In this document: positions 19,801 to 27,648 of the stretch, piece after piece | Position numbering within the stretch: the first letter of the stretch is position 1 | Layout of the letters: every line of letters starts with the position of its first letter | From: Schizochytrium sp. CCTCC M209059 | Lineage: Eukaryota > Sar > Bigyra > Thraustochytrida > Thraustochytriidae | NCBI GenBank assembly: GCA_000818945.1 | Contig: KN805390.1 | Location: forward strand, 6,068 to 57,911 | DNA: 51,844 nucleotides | Direction: 5' to 3' | The notes under the pieces: model-generated | What the model was told of the DNA's origin: nothing | Database searches by the model: none | What the model saw: only the letters and a program-made list of their open reading frames with translations | Made by a program: the position numbers and the translations under genes

Positions 19801-22800
19801 CTGTGTAGGATCCTTTTGCTGACCGAGAATCTCCAGCAAGTCATCGTTCGACAGAAAGTAAAAGCGGGGAAAGCTTTGTCTCTTCGTCTCCAAGTACTGG
19901 TCAAGACTCTTCTGGATCTTCTCCAACTTGGCATCCATTCCCGTGAGCATGTCGAGGATGCCCTCGCGCGTACAAGCCTGCACGGCATTCGGGCGATCCA
20001 CGATTTCCTGCGTCACCGTACGGTAGTCCTCGTTCACTTGGGCAAAAAGCTTCGACTCCGTCGGGAGCTGGCGCTGAATGTCCTCCGAGGCCATGAAAAT
20101 GGACTCCAGGTACATCCATTGACGCTGCACCTGCAGCAAGAGGTCGACGACCTCGGAAACAGACGAAAGGTTGTGCTCCCAGCGCTCAATCTTGTCCTTG
20201 AAAGACACAAAGAACTTGCTTGCTTTCATTGTCGAAAGGGCGACCTGGTTGTCTTCGAGCTGTGTGAACATTTCTTCCGTGGACTTGACCTTCCAGTACA
20301 CCTCCTTGTAATCGCCCATTTCGATATCAATCGTACTCCACGTCTCCTCAATGTCCTTGAGCGACTGCTCAATGGCCAGCTCCTTGTTTGCATTGGCACT
20401 CATCTCCGAGATGAACTCGCCATGCATGTGCAGACCAAGGGAAAACACTGCCGAGAGTGTGAACGTGTCGGCAAAGGGGTCGAATTCCTTTTGAATCTCG
20501 ACCTTGAGCTGGTTCCAATGCCGCACACGAATGGCTGGGTTCTTGAGATCCTGGATAAGAGGAAGAGTCTGTCGAAATTGATCAATGAGCTCCTTGAGCG
20601 CTTGGTAAGAACCAAACTTTTTTGCGCCTCCAGCAGACCCCTGGAAACCCTTCTCGCGAGCGAGCTTGCCGATCGACTTGGTGTACTGCGCGGCAGACAT
20701 TTCCATATCGCCGAGAACAAGATTGTCGAACTTGTTGTCCTTCCACTCCTTCCACTGTTCCGTCCAGTCGTGCTTGAGCTTCCAAATCTGATCCAAGACA
20801 GAGAGCTCCGTCTCGGTCCATCCAAGCTCCTGCGACTCGGGCAAGTCAATCTGAAAAATGCCCAGACCCGGTTTGAGACGCTCCTCGTTATCGCGAACAG
20901 CCAAGCATTTGTTTCGGCACTCTTCGAGAAGGGCAAACGCGCTCTCCGTGTCGTAGTCGCTGCCATAGGGCAATCGCGAGGTTGCTTCTTCGCGAAAAGC
21001 CTCGACACGTGCAGTAAAGCTTGTAAGAGCAGACTCGAGATCTTTCTTCATGTTCTGCTTTTCGCGCTGGAGCGTGTGCTCGGACTGTTCGAGCACAGAC
21101 GTAAAGCTTGACCAGACTTCGGGCAAGGATGAAAGCTTGTGCGTCTCCGCGTCCGATACTTGAACGTCAAACTTAGCGAGCGTCTGGTACTTGGCCTCGA
21201 GGGGCTCAAACCGAGCTTCGATGGCGGCGCGCTCCGCCATAAGATCATCCTTGAGGTGAATCTTGTCACTGAGCTCGTCGAGATTGAGCGGCTTGGCGAG
21301 CAGCGTTGCAGAGTGTTTGGCAAACATGGCGTGAAGCTCCTCAAGCTCTGCTCGCGCGTTCTGATTCAGCAGACCCGTCAACTTGTTCTGCCATTGCATG
21401 CAATGGTCCACCAAGGAGGACTTGAGCAGGTTGCAATCAATCTTGACAAAATTGATCGCACTCGTCATATCCTCCGCCTGAATATCACTCTGTTGCTCGC
21501 GGTAACGAGTAATGTCAATGTCATACTGAGAAAGAGGACGGTTAGCCTTGGCATAGCGCCGGATAAAGGCGTCCTTGTCCAGATCCCAGAGCGGCCTGTA
21601 CTTATCCCAGTAGGTGAGGTACTTCTGGAGCTCTGTAGCGCATGAGCTCATGCCATTCATAACTTGCACCATGATCTTTAGAATATCCTCATCGTTGGAT
21701 ATGCTATCATAGTACCTGCGACGTTGCTTTGCGCGCTCAGCTTCAAGGTCCGATTGTTTCTCAGGGTCAATGGAGACATCTTTAAGTCGAGGAACGACCT
21801 TGACCGCACTGATGAGATCCTTGCAGACAATGTTGATCTTTTGCGTCAGCTCCATCATGGTTGGGAAGAACCCAACATTGTTGCTGTCGAGCACCACGTT
21901 CACCTTAAAGAGTTGTTGCGGTTCAGTCTTGTTGTCACCATTAATGGCTCGAGCAAGATCTTGCAGAGAACGCTTAACAGCTTGACGCAGAGCATCGCCC
22001 AGCATCTTGTCTGTCTTGGACACAAAGCGCTGCCACTCACGCTGAACCTCTGCGGGATGGCCCTCAAAATTCCGTCGCAACTCCTCGAGGGTTGCCATGA
22101 TGGATGCGTGCGCCGCCTCGAATCGCCGGCACACCTTGTCGCGATGATCATTTTGGCGCGCGGCAAAGGTGGCGCCCTCGTACACGGTGTTTCGCTGGAT
22201 GTCAATGAGCAGGCTCGTTCCAACAGCTTTGCATTGGCGAATGAGCGCAGCCTTTCGAGTCTTGAAATCACGCACGATTTTATGTGTCTCGGCGCATGTC
22301 TTGCACGAATCGCGGACATACCATTCAATGGTACCCTTTGACGCCCAGGTGAGTTTGGTGAGACCCGGTGCAATGCGACGATCAAGTCGACGAATGTGTT
22401 CCTGAAAAAGACGTCTCTCTTCCGAGTTCAAGTCGCCAATCACCGCATTGTAGTCGCGCACCACGAGCATGACATACTCTCGCGAGACACGGAGATCATC
22501 CTTGCGATTGGAGATGTCGTGCGCAACGTAGGGAATCTGCACGGTTCCATTGAACTTTTCCCAGTATCGTACCTCCTCAAAAAGGCGCAGGAGAAACTTG
22601 TCAAAATTGCTCACGAGCAGGCCTGCACCGTCTTTGCCATGGCTGCCATGGCCACCACCTGTGGCGTGATTGCCAGCACCAGCGTCCTCGCCACTTGCTG
22701 CTCCAGGGCGCGTGCTATCGCTCCCCGTAGCTCCCGTGACGTCTTTACCAGAGGCTTCGACGGCATGCTCGCCGCCCTCGGCGTGCGCTGCGCTCGAAGC

Positions 22801-25233
22801 CTCGCCACCAGCTTGCTGGTGCGAGTGCGGGTGTTGATGTCCATGGTTGTGCTTGCCATGCCTGTGGTGGCCGCCGCCAGCGCCGCCGACGCGGGACATG
22901 AGCGGAATTTCGAGCTTTTGGAGCATGTGCGACTGATCCAGGCCATGCATTTGGGACATCCAGTCCTGATACATTTTCATTGCATAGTCCTCAAGAACTT
23001 GAACGAGTGTATCGTAGCTCGACTTGACTTCCTCGGCTTCGCGCGTCTTGGCGAGAAAGTGCGAGGCGCCATGAAGAAGGCTCCAGTCACGATCAGCGCG
23101 CTCCTGCAGTCCACGGGCCCAGAGCGCAGCGCCGGCAAACCTTGGCTCGTCGGCCCTCAGAGGCGGCGAGGCCCGAAACTGATCGAACTCAAGACGGATC
23201 TGATCAAGTTCGCGACCAAAGAGCTGAAACACTTCGGCGGTCTTTTTGGTGACGCAACGCGTAATGGCCTCGCGCTTGGCCAGTTCGGAAAAGGCTTCCA
23301 AAAGGTCTACACCTGCAGCGACCGTTGTCACACTTTCAAAGGCGCTGTTAATGACGTTCTGCATCATGACTTCGAGATCCTTCATGCCGTTCTTCAAGTG
23401 GTTGTAGTCCTCATGCCAACGCGTGGCCTTTACGTCGAGAACATCATACTCGAGCCCTCGCAAGTGATCAATGTGTTTGGCGAACTGATCCTCAATCTCC
23501 AGCAGCTGCTTGGCAATCTCGGCACCCCTGGTTCCTCCAAAGACGGGGAGAGGGGCACGCACGCCGCGCGGGAGGTCACGCGATTTCCTCGCAAACTGGA
23601 TCTGGCCTTCGCACACTTCGAGAAGATCGCGACAACGCTGTACAAAGGCGTCTACTTGGGCGAAAATGCTTGCAATGTCAAAGTTCCAATGCTTTGACTC
23701 GTCCTTGGTGTGCATGGCTACAGCATCTGCTGTCCTCTTGTAGAGCTGCTTCCAGGCCACTCCGCCTGCGATGGATTCGTGGAGCTGCACCATGGATGCC
23801 TCGACATCGCCATCAAAAATTTCCGAAAGACGGATCTTGCCGCAACAGCAGCGGATGATCTCATTGCTGACCTTGCGCAAGAGCCCTGTGAGACGTTCTT
23901 CGGTGTTATAAAATTTGGATGCTGCGCAGATGATGCGGATGCACGCAAGGATCTCCGGAAGGATTTTCGGAATATCAGAAGGCTTGGCGCGCGAGAGGGA
24001 GAAGCAAGGGTCAAAGAGCAGCGACAAAAAGTGAAGGTTGTCTGTCGCCTCCTGTGACCCGCGCTGAATCATGTCGGCAATGCTTTGAAAGGGCGCAAGG
24101 TACGAAGACTTGACGCACTCGAGAACTGCGACGATCTTCTGGATGCCAGGCTTTTCGAGCTGTTGGCTGATGCCGCTAAGATCCTGGGTGCGCGAGCGCC
24201 AAAACTGGATCTCCTCGAGAGGACCAGAGGTCTCGGTGTTGGCAGCCATGTCTTGGTTGTTGACAACTTCCTTGATCTGCCGCGTCCAGCGGATCATGGT
24301 AGACTCGAGACGTTGGACAAGGTCCTTGTCGCGTGCAGCCATCTCTGGGTCGTCGACAGCTTCTAAAGGAATGTAGAGAATGGTCTTGCCCTTGGACTGA
24401 TTGGTCGTTTCTGTGAGCGAGGCGACAAACTTGTGCAACTGACCGGCAAAGTCCTTGCGCACGCTCTCTGGCCACGAGGCGTTGTCGCGAAACTGTCCGG
24501 CGAAAACAGTGTTCATGGCGCGCAGTAGGGACCCCATTGCGTTCAATCCGTGGGCTTGACCACTGACTCTGCCATATTTGATAAGCCGACGCATATTGTT
24601 CACGGTCAGCGGTTTGCCTTCAGGCCTCACAAAGTACATGAACTCCTTGGCGCCACACGCACCCATATCTTCGAGCAGGCTGGTCGCGGCGCGCGCAGCA
24701 GCACCGTCGTTGGCCACGGATTCGGAGAGCGTCGAAGCTACGGCCTCAAGTCCCTCGATGCTGGTAAAGTGGTGCTGGACGTTTGCACCGGTGCGCAAAT
24801 GAACGCCATCGTTGCCCACAAAGATGACAAGTCTGTACACGCTAGGGTTCGAGAGAAACTCGAGCACCGTCGCGTCAGCAGCACCGGTCCACATCCGCCG
24901 AGTAAGCTTGGCCAGGCTAATTCGGTTTTTAATCCACTCGAGCATTTCTTGTGCGCCTTCAAACAAGGTGTCTACGCCACCCAGTCCCAGTACTCCAACA
25001 TCATCCTCGTCGTGATTGTCGCCTGCTGGGTCCTGAGGACTATTCCCGCTGCTGTGGTGGTCGCTTGGTGGTCTTGCTGATTTCTCGCTCATCGTGTCGA
25101 CCTCTTTTGACTGTTCGCGTTCGAGTGTGTCAGCATCGGTCGGTCCACCATCCTTGGCTTCGGTTTCAATGTCCTGGCGACCTGAATTTGGATGGGCATC
25201 GCTCTCATTCGTTGCAATCTTTTCGGGATCCAT
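10813..25233 (-). CDS. DNAH2: Axonemal dynein heavy chain, DNAH2-type (inner arm I1/f beta)
   Basis: A 4806-residue motor heavy chain for ciliary/flagellar beating, uninterrupted over 14.4 kb. The tail occupies residues 1 to ~1500 and contains the DHC_N1 signature 'GPLEEIQFWRSRTQDLSGIS' (~345). The linker follows, then six AAA modules: AAA1 P-loop 'GPAGTGKTE' (~2062) with 'WGCFDEFNRI', AAA2 'GKTLSGKS' (~2345), AAA3 'GDTGTGKT' (~2702) and AAA4 'GVGGSGRQS' (~3105). The stalk coiled coil and microtubule-binding tip lie at ~3330-3640. The C-terminal end 'CPLYMYPIRTGTRERPSF' ... 'FWVKRGTALLL' resembles DNAH2 rather than DNAH5, 9 or 10. Three low-complexity inserts interrupt it: His/Gly-rich (~778-875), Asp/Glu/Gly-rich between AAA3 and AAA4 (~2968-3018), and Asp/Gly-rich after AAA5 (~3990-4035). 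ATG at 25233. Family certain, orthologue likely. Confidence 0.95.
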   Translation of the reverse strand: MDPEKIATNESDAHPNSGRQDIETEAKDGGPTDADTLEREQSKEVDTMSEKSARPPSDHHSSGNSPQDPAGDNHDEDDVGVLGLGGVDTLFEGAQEMLEWIKNRISLAKLTRRMWTGAADATVLEFLSNPSVYRLVIFVGNDGVHLRTGANVQHHFTSIEGLEAVASTLSESVANDGAAARAATSLLEDMGACGAKEFMYFVRPEGKPLTVNNMRRLIKYGRVSGQAHGLNAMGSLLRAMNTVFAGQFRDNASWPESVRKDFAGQLHKFVASLTETTNQSKGKTILYIPLEAVDDPEMAARDKDLVQRLESTMIRWTRQIKEVVNNQDMAANTETSGPLEEIQFWRSRTQDLSGISQQLEKPGIQKIVAVLECVKSSYLAPFQSIADMIQRGSQEATDNLHFLSLLFDPCFSLSRAKPSDIPKILPEILACIRIICAASKFYNTEERLTGLLRKVSNEIIRCCCGKIRLSEIFDGDVEASMVQLHESIAGGVAWKQLYKRTADAVAMHTKDESKHWNFDIASIFAQVDAFVQRCRDLLEVCEGQIQFARKSRDLPRGVRAPLPVFGGTRGAEIAKQLLEIEDQFAKHIDHLRGLEYDVLDVKATRWHEDYNHLKNGMKDLEVMMQNVINSAFESVTTVAAGVDLLEAFSELAKREAITRCVTKKTAEVFQLFGRELDQIRLEFDQFRASPPLRADEPRFAGAALWARGLQERADRDWSLLHGASHFLAKTREAEEVKSSYDTLVQVLEDYAMKMYQDWMSQMHGLDQSHMLQKLEIPLMSRVGGAGGGHHRHGKHNHGHQHPHSHQQAGGEASSAAHAEGGEHAVEASGKDVTGATGSDSTRPGAASGEDAGAGNHATGGGHGSHGKDGAGLLVSNFDKFLLRLFEEVRYWEKFNGTVQIPYVAHDISNRKDDLRVSREYVMLVVRDYNAVIGDLNSEERRLFQEHIRRLDRRIAPGLTKLTWASKGTIEWYVRDSCKTCAETHKIVRDFKTRKAALIRQCKAVGTSLLIDIQRNTVYEGATFAARQNDHRDKVCRRFEAAHASIMATLEELRRNFEGHPAEVQREWQRFVSKTDKMLGDALRQAVKRSLQDLARAINGDNKTEPQQLFKVNVVLDSNNVGFFPTMMELTQKINIVCKDLISAVKVVPRLKDVSIDPEKQSDLEAERAKQRRRYYDSISNDEDILKIMVQVMNGMSSCATELQKYLTYWDKYRPLWDLDKDAFIRRYAKANRPLSQYDIDITRYREQQSDIQAEDMTSAINFVKIDCNLLKSSLVDHCMQWQNKLTGLLNQNARAELEELHAMFAKHSATLLAKPLNLDELSDKIHLKDDLMAERAAIEARFEPLEAKYQTLAKFDVQVSDAETHKLSSLPEVWSSFTSVLEQSEHTLQREKQNMKKDLESALTSFTARVEAFREEATSRLPYGSDYDTESAFALLEECRNKCLAVRDNEERLKPGLGIFQIDLPESQELGWTETELSVLDQIWKLKHDWTEQWKEWKDNKFDNLVLGDMEMSAAQYTKSIGKLAREKGFQGSAGGAKKFGSYQALKELIDQFRQTLPLIQDLKNPAIRVRHWNQLKVEIQKEFDPFADTFTLSAVFSLGLHMHGEFISEMSANANKELAIEQSLKDIEETWSTIDIEMGDYKEVYWKVKSTEEMFTQLEDNQVALSTMKASKFFVSFKDKIERWEHNLSSVSEVVDLLLQVQRQWMYLESIFMASEDIQRQLPTESKLFAQVNEDYRTVTQEIVDRPNAVQACTREGILDMLTGMDAKLEKIQKSLDQYLETKRQSFPRFYFLSNDDLLEILGQQKDPTQVQKHIKKCFVGIKVLTLVAPGKQGNKTYEAHAMISNDGEKVPLARPVVVDGPVEMWLNDVEARMFDTVAKQCGLTLQAHRGKKEKWIKEWPGQLLITVGAIAWTAECTRALENMMKGNNKSALKQAKKKQVSYLNRLADMVRGQLTKIERSKLVALITMEIHNRDVQDRMIKANCQSIHDFDWLSQLRFYWNKDEGEFGGLLVRQTNQSMEFGYEYQGNNGRLVVTPLTDRCVLTLVTALALNRGGAPAGPAGTGKTETVKDLGKNLAKYVVVFNCSDSMDYKSVGRMFSGLVQTGGWGCFDEFNRIQIEVLSVIAQQVMSIMNAIAARKRRFNFMGIEVRCRWSCGIFITMNPGYAGRTELPDNLAALFRPVSMMVPDLALIAEVMLAAEGFRDAKPLAKKTTTLYALMIQQLSKQDHYDFGLRSLRGVLMCAGGLKRADASVSEELILLRALRDMNVPKFIREDMELFLLLINDLFPGMETPPSEQGDLIVMMRESLANRGLQVHEGIVAKSVQLYESKLTRHCNMVVGKTLSGKSVGWKCLSDATTAMASRAPEEFQPVREYVLNPKSVSMNELYGAFDLATFEWSDGILSNVFRACAQDERPDEKWIILDGPVDTLWIESMNTVMDDNKTLTLINGDRIGMSSSMSLLFEVRDLSVASPATVSRAGMIYFDVDDLGWGPFTTSWVERRLAAEEEAGGSAAARSDNDENGKLGRAARNKFLASLFTKYCTVLLKFKMRKVSELIPVTDFNAVISLCNLYDCLATPENGVCPFTRPDDYLILSEKWFVFCAIWSLGGSADAAGRKSFDGCLRDLDSTFPPAELVYDYYVDVGAKEWKLWDEKVPNGWRPQRGLEFAKITVPTVDTIRNTFVAETLLMGQKATMLVGDTGTGKTVLASQLLEQFTSGEGSKFAKLVVNFSSATSSLTTQEIIEGSMEKRSKDKFGPPGGKNLICFVDDFNMPRKDLFGSQPPLELIRQWIDYGGWYERAKQTWRYILDMQLMVAMGPPGGGRSVISGRLQSRFNLINFTPPKSRDMERIFASILVPKLSDFDEEVKGMGETLAKATVQLYFSVSKTFLPTPAKSHYLFNMRDVSRITQGLLLADRAANDTKESFMRMWIHESMRVFSDRFINYEDIRQFQGLLHEQLSAVFSSSFHDLVPAEEEEGDGAGDDGGLEDDDGEGGDNGGEGEGQEGGGEGGKAAMARPVAGPLFCDFLSEPVGTAEDAKAPYEEVTDRVKLKMFFEEKLEDYNMEPGFIPMDLVLFKDAIGHVCRIARVIKQPRGNCMLVGVGGSGRQSLSRLAAYTCEQKVFQIEISKQYRSAEFHEDLKSLYMTAGGEDKPTAFIFSDTQLKEESFLEDLNNILSSGEVPNLYSKDEKMAVFEAVRPAAKKAGIIETADKLWEFFIERTRTNLHIILCMSPVGDGFRNRCRMYPALVNCTTIDYFHPWPADALTEVAARFLADSKLGHGEKEEVVLKRRIGRVFAFTHESVTKASEKMLLELKRHNYVTPTNYLELVKSYRELVEEKLREIGENRAKLSGGLTKLEEGKAQVEEMSVELEAKKVVVAEAQKECEELLVVIVGERRSADERKKQVEAQAARISTEEAECKVIAEDAERDLGKALPALEAAMAEVDKLDKSSISEVKAYASPPPAVEMVLNAVMLLFALKPDWATAKKKISEPNFLAQIKAFDKDNVQTKTLTKLKAYTNRADFTADQVRTKSSAAAALCTWVLAIELYSVVFREVAPKRAKLKAAMDKLASAQSQLKAAQDELAIVIAKVEELNEKYTTSVNEKNALREEAENLENKLDRADKLVSGLSGERVRWEASIGTFDKSMHDLAGDALVAAAFLSYAGPFDTVYRENLVSQWLGSTQRLGVPYSPGFQFAGFLAKPTDVRNWNLAGLPGDNFSVENGVITTRGRRWPLMIDPQGQANKWIKNANKDVVVCTLKQPDFVRKLETSLQLGQAYLLQDVEEELDPTIEPVLTKSIVKVGNRKIIKLGDKEIDYADEFRFFVTTKLSNPHYTPEVSTKVTLVNFAVKMQGLEDQLLGEVVRQEEPKLEKQKAELVVKVAEGKNSLVELENSILKSLAEAQGSLLDDEDLVDTLAVSKKTAEAVTHQLQVAEQTEIQIDATRQGYRPVATRAAILYFVLNDLSNVDPMYQFSLAAYNELFNGSIVRSRKSTGPSGGDGDGDGDDDADLGGDDGGEADGGNGGDDGAGANANLEARIEEINDFHTYAVYCYACRGLFERHKILLSLQICIKTMQHENKLPKDELDFLLRGGNVVDRADQRPNPAKDLLDANAWDNVTELDKLPAFNGLAGSFEQSRREWAKWILSPSPEGESLPGEWDNKLTELQRMLIVRSLRLDRSLNASVNFIAHNIGAKYVEPPPFNLRAVFESSVPAMPIIFVLSPGVDPTKQVYDLAEQMGKKVGDCSLGQGQAPVATKLINDGLAEGNWVFLANCHLAASWLPDLEKIIEDYTEAKTFHQDYRLWLSSKPTPQFPLAILQAGIKQTTEPPRGIRANLIRLYNLGTDEEFDRCEQPVNFHKLHFCLSWFHALLLERRKFRSLGFNVPYAFNDADFGISSALIQMYLDEYEQVPWDAIQYLIGEANYGGRITDDWDRRLCRTYVSQYFNDEAITEDNFRMCALDTYYMPDDGDLDAYKSHVASFPLDDPPEAFGQHPNADIASMMTDSKDILGTLLSLQPRVISAGGESDDDKVLAMVRDLMKKVPKPIDAFEAKQTMSSRSDPAPLKSVLLQEIDRYNVLLRLLGESLKGLELGIQGITLITAELEDVFNAMLAGRVPDAWGTSYPSVKPLGSWVRDLMDRVEFMQGWLDGGQLPKVFWLAGFTYPTGFLTGLLQTTARKNGVSIDSLSWEFPVLSTDTSGIAQGPKEGAYMYGMFLEGARWDLDNCCLDDANPMELIANMPIVHFKPVEGKRKPASKAVYTCPLYMYPIRTGTRERPSFVVDVQLDSGAVDASFWVKRGTALLLAHGN

Positions 25234-26310
25234 GGCTTTAAGAGAGTGTCAATGTCGACAGCTGTGTACTCGGGCAGCAAGCACAGGCGCTTCGGAAAGA
25301 CTGTTACTTGATTTTTTCCTAGCTGTCCCCGAGTTTGGGGCCACGACTCCTGCTCACGATCAAGCTCTAGCTTAAGCTCTCGACTTCGAGCCACCAAATC
25401 TACGCCAAGCGTACCTCTCTTCTCGCTCGCTCGTTCGTCTGACTTCGTTTCGTTTCGTTTCGTTTCGTTTCGTTTCGTTTCGTTTCGTGTGCGTGCGTGC
25501 TTCCTTGCTCGCTCGCTTGCTTGCTTGCACGCTGGCTTGCTTGCACGCTCGCTTCTCTGCGCGCAGACGGCTTGCTGCTGCGAAAGAGAAGGAGTCAAAG
25601 TCTCGCCTCCTCCAACGCTGCGCGGCGCTGCTCAGCGCTGCTCAGCGCTGCTCAGCCAGCCTCCAGCGCGGTCGCGCCAGTGGTGACCACGGCGACGCCG
25701 CCCGACGACGGCGGCGGCGGCGACGACGGCGGCGGCGGCGGCGGCGGCGATGACGACGTCAAAGGAGAAGAAGAAGTTTTGCCTCGTCCCTTGCGAGGTG
25801 CGCGCTGTTCGGCGTGTATGTTCAACAATACTGGCAACAAGTTGGAGAGTCCGGGTCCGAGTCCAAGTCGAGTCCCAATGAATCGTAACGGTCAAACGGC
25901 CTTTTCCATGGCGCTCGCCCACCACTTCTACCACGATCTAAGTAACTAGTAATGCGACTGGAGGGTCGTGGCCGAGAGAATGGTGTCTATTTTCCAGCGC
26001 GGCAGACAATGGGGTGGGCGAGAGTGACGACGGAAAAAGGGAAGCTTGTCAATCAAAAAAGCGAGCCAGCGGCAAGAAAGCAAACAAGCATGGCCACGTA
26101 TAGTAAGTAGGTATACAAGGAAGAAGGGAAAAAAGAAAGCAAGAGGTTGTTGATTGAATTCTCCAAGTTGGGCCACCTATCACTAACGGCAAGAAGTTGT
26201 GTGCCCCGCACGATGTACGTAGTACTTTGCTTGTTGGCGGGTTCTGATGCAAGGGAGGATGATGATGGTCCGGTTTACGGGAACAAACAGCACTTGGTCA
26301 TGCGTCTGCG
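25234..26310. other. Dynein upstream region, low complexity, no supported gene
   Basis: Contains (TTCGT)n at 25444-25489, GCTTGCTTGC runs to ~25555, a triple 'gctgctcagc' repeat near 25625-25658 and a GGC tract near 25700-25750. An open frame through this (25497-25949) is low-complexity and not convincing. 26000-26310 shows nothing recognisable. Confidence 0.5.
25444..25489. repeat. (TTCGT)n pentanucleotide microsatellite
   Basis: About nine consecutive TTCGT/TTTCG units roughly 210 bases upstream of the dynein start codon. Confidence 0.95.
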
Positions 26311-27327
26311 ATGGGCCAGGACGAGAAGCAAGGCGACGTCACGAAGCCGCGGCCTCGGCCGACGAGGCGCGTAGAGTGCTTGCGGCGAGCGTGCTGGGAG
26401 ACAGGCACATGCCGGTGCAGAGTGCGCCAGCTCCAACGCGCAGCGGAGATTCTCAGTCGAAAGAGACATGCCTTGGCTTCGACTGTAACACCAGGCATGC
26501 AAGTGTCCGTCGAAATTAAGCTGCCAACAAGAATTTCCGAAAATGACTCAGACTGCCATTCTGCGGGAACAAACGAAATTCACCTGGAGGACAACACCTT
26601 GTCCACCTTGTCTGTTCAATGTTCCTGCATTGAAGGCGTCACAACGGTTGCAGAAGTAATTGCAGTCAGCTTGTGCTCCAAACTTTCGAGCTCTTCATCA
26701 TCCAGCGTCGCTTGTGTTCGAAAACAAGGACCTTGGATGTCTCACGAGCACGCGGGCAAAGATCATCAAGTCGCACTTATCAAGATGTTGCGCGGACGTC
26801 TCGTTGCCTTGAAGCCAATTCATATTGTATCTCAAGTGGCGGGTCCTCGAAGTAAATTTTGCATAGTCTCGTTAGAACATGCCGCGGATCTCCCCATTGC
26901 GTTAAGCACGACGCAAACGCTCCCGAAACAAGCATCATGTAAGACACAAAAGTGCAAGTCCAAAAGTAGGGTCAAACACAAGCCAGCGTCGGCAGTGAGA
27001 ATGAGCAGAGGGCGCGCTCGCAGCGCTGCCAGAGCCTTGCGGCTTGCAGCCCAGAGACCAGAAGGTAATTACGAGCCGCAGCCGCCTGCAGAACGCACAA
27101 CTTGCGCTCCACGGCTTGCTCATTTGATACCAAGCCAACAAGAAAATTGCGGCAAAGTCCAAAAGACTTCTGACCTGCTGCATCCCACTCAACCTGTACC
27201 AGTTGGTCGCTTTCCAGACTTTACCGTCCGGAATTTAAAGGGATCAGCAGTTGAGACAGCGCGCAAGGTTCGGCAAAAGCGCGCCATGCGTGCCCAGAAA
27301 CTAGCCAAAAACTTGAGCCATTCTTGA
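26311..27327 (+). CDS. Hypothetical basic protein
   Basis: A 338-residue open frame from ATG 26311; a second ATG at 26497 ('MQVSVEIKLPTRISEN') is an alternative and perhaps better start, giving 276 residues. I recognise no family. Visible features are a Ser run (~130), a Lys/Arg/Cys-rich stretch 'KTQKCKSKSRVKHKPASAVR', an 'RGRARSAARALRLAAQR' basic helix, and a basic C-terminal helix 'ARKVRQKRAMRAQKLAKNL'. The clustered basic motifs would suit a nuclear or nucleic-acid-binding protein, but that is inference. Composition after 26497 looks more like real protein than before it. It could be noncoding. Confidence 0.4.
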   Translation: MGQDEKQGDVTKPRPRPTRRVECLRRACWETGTCRCRVRQLQRAAEILSRKRHALASTVTPGMQVSVEIKLPTRISENDSDCHSAGTNEIHLEDNTLSTLSVQCSCIEGVTTVAEVIAVSLCSKLSSSSSSSVACVRKQGPWMSHEHAGKDHQVALIKMLRGRLVALKPIHIVSQVAGPRSKFCIVSLEHAADLPIALSTTQTLPKQASCKTQKCKSKSRVKHKPASAVRMSRGRARSAARALRLAAQRPEGNYEPQPPAERTTCAPRLAHLIPSQQENCGKVQKTSDLLHPTQPVPVGRFPDFTVRNLKGSAVETARKVRQKRAMRAQKLAKNLSHS

Positions 27328-27648
27328 GTCGTCAACATTCAACGCAATTGTCAGAAACGTCGCGTTCTCATGTTCCCATCGTCTGGTGGTACACATGAAA
27401 GGTGTGCACTGCTTGCGCGACCTCGCGCATGCTCTTTTCCTTTTTCTCCTCCTTCTTCTTCTTCATTGCGTACGACGAGGGATACCTTTCAGACGCGGAA
27501 GCGGGCAAGGACTCCGCGCAGGAGTCGCCTGCGAGTCGCAGTGTAGCGCATGCGAAAAGCAACGCGCTTGCTTAACTCAACCTCTCGACGTCTGCTGCTG
27601 CTGCTGCTGCTGCTGCTGCGTGCGGGACTGGGACGCGCCACACGCACG
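27328..27648. other. Short promoter region with (CTG)9
   Basis: A pyrimidine-rich stretch near 27435-27465 and a (CTG)9 tract at 27592-27618 lie just upstream of the preferred ATG of the thioesterase-like gene. An in-frame ATG at 27550 would turn the CTG tract into poly-leucine. Confidence 0.5.

Noticed and set aside
18919..21111. 730-codon plus-strand frame inside the dynein gene
   Set aside because: Exactly antisense to conserved dynein linker/AAA1 sequence; composition reflects the complementary strand's codon bias.
25497..25949. 150-codon plus-strand frame
   Set aside because: Made of Leu/Cys/Ala and Gly/Asp runs from microsatellites; no support for translation.
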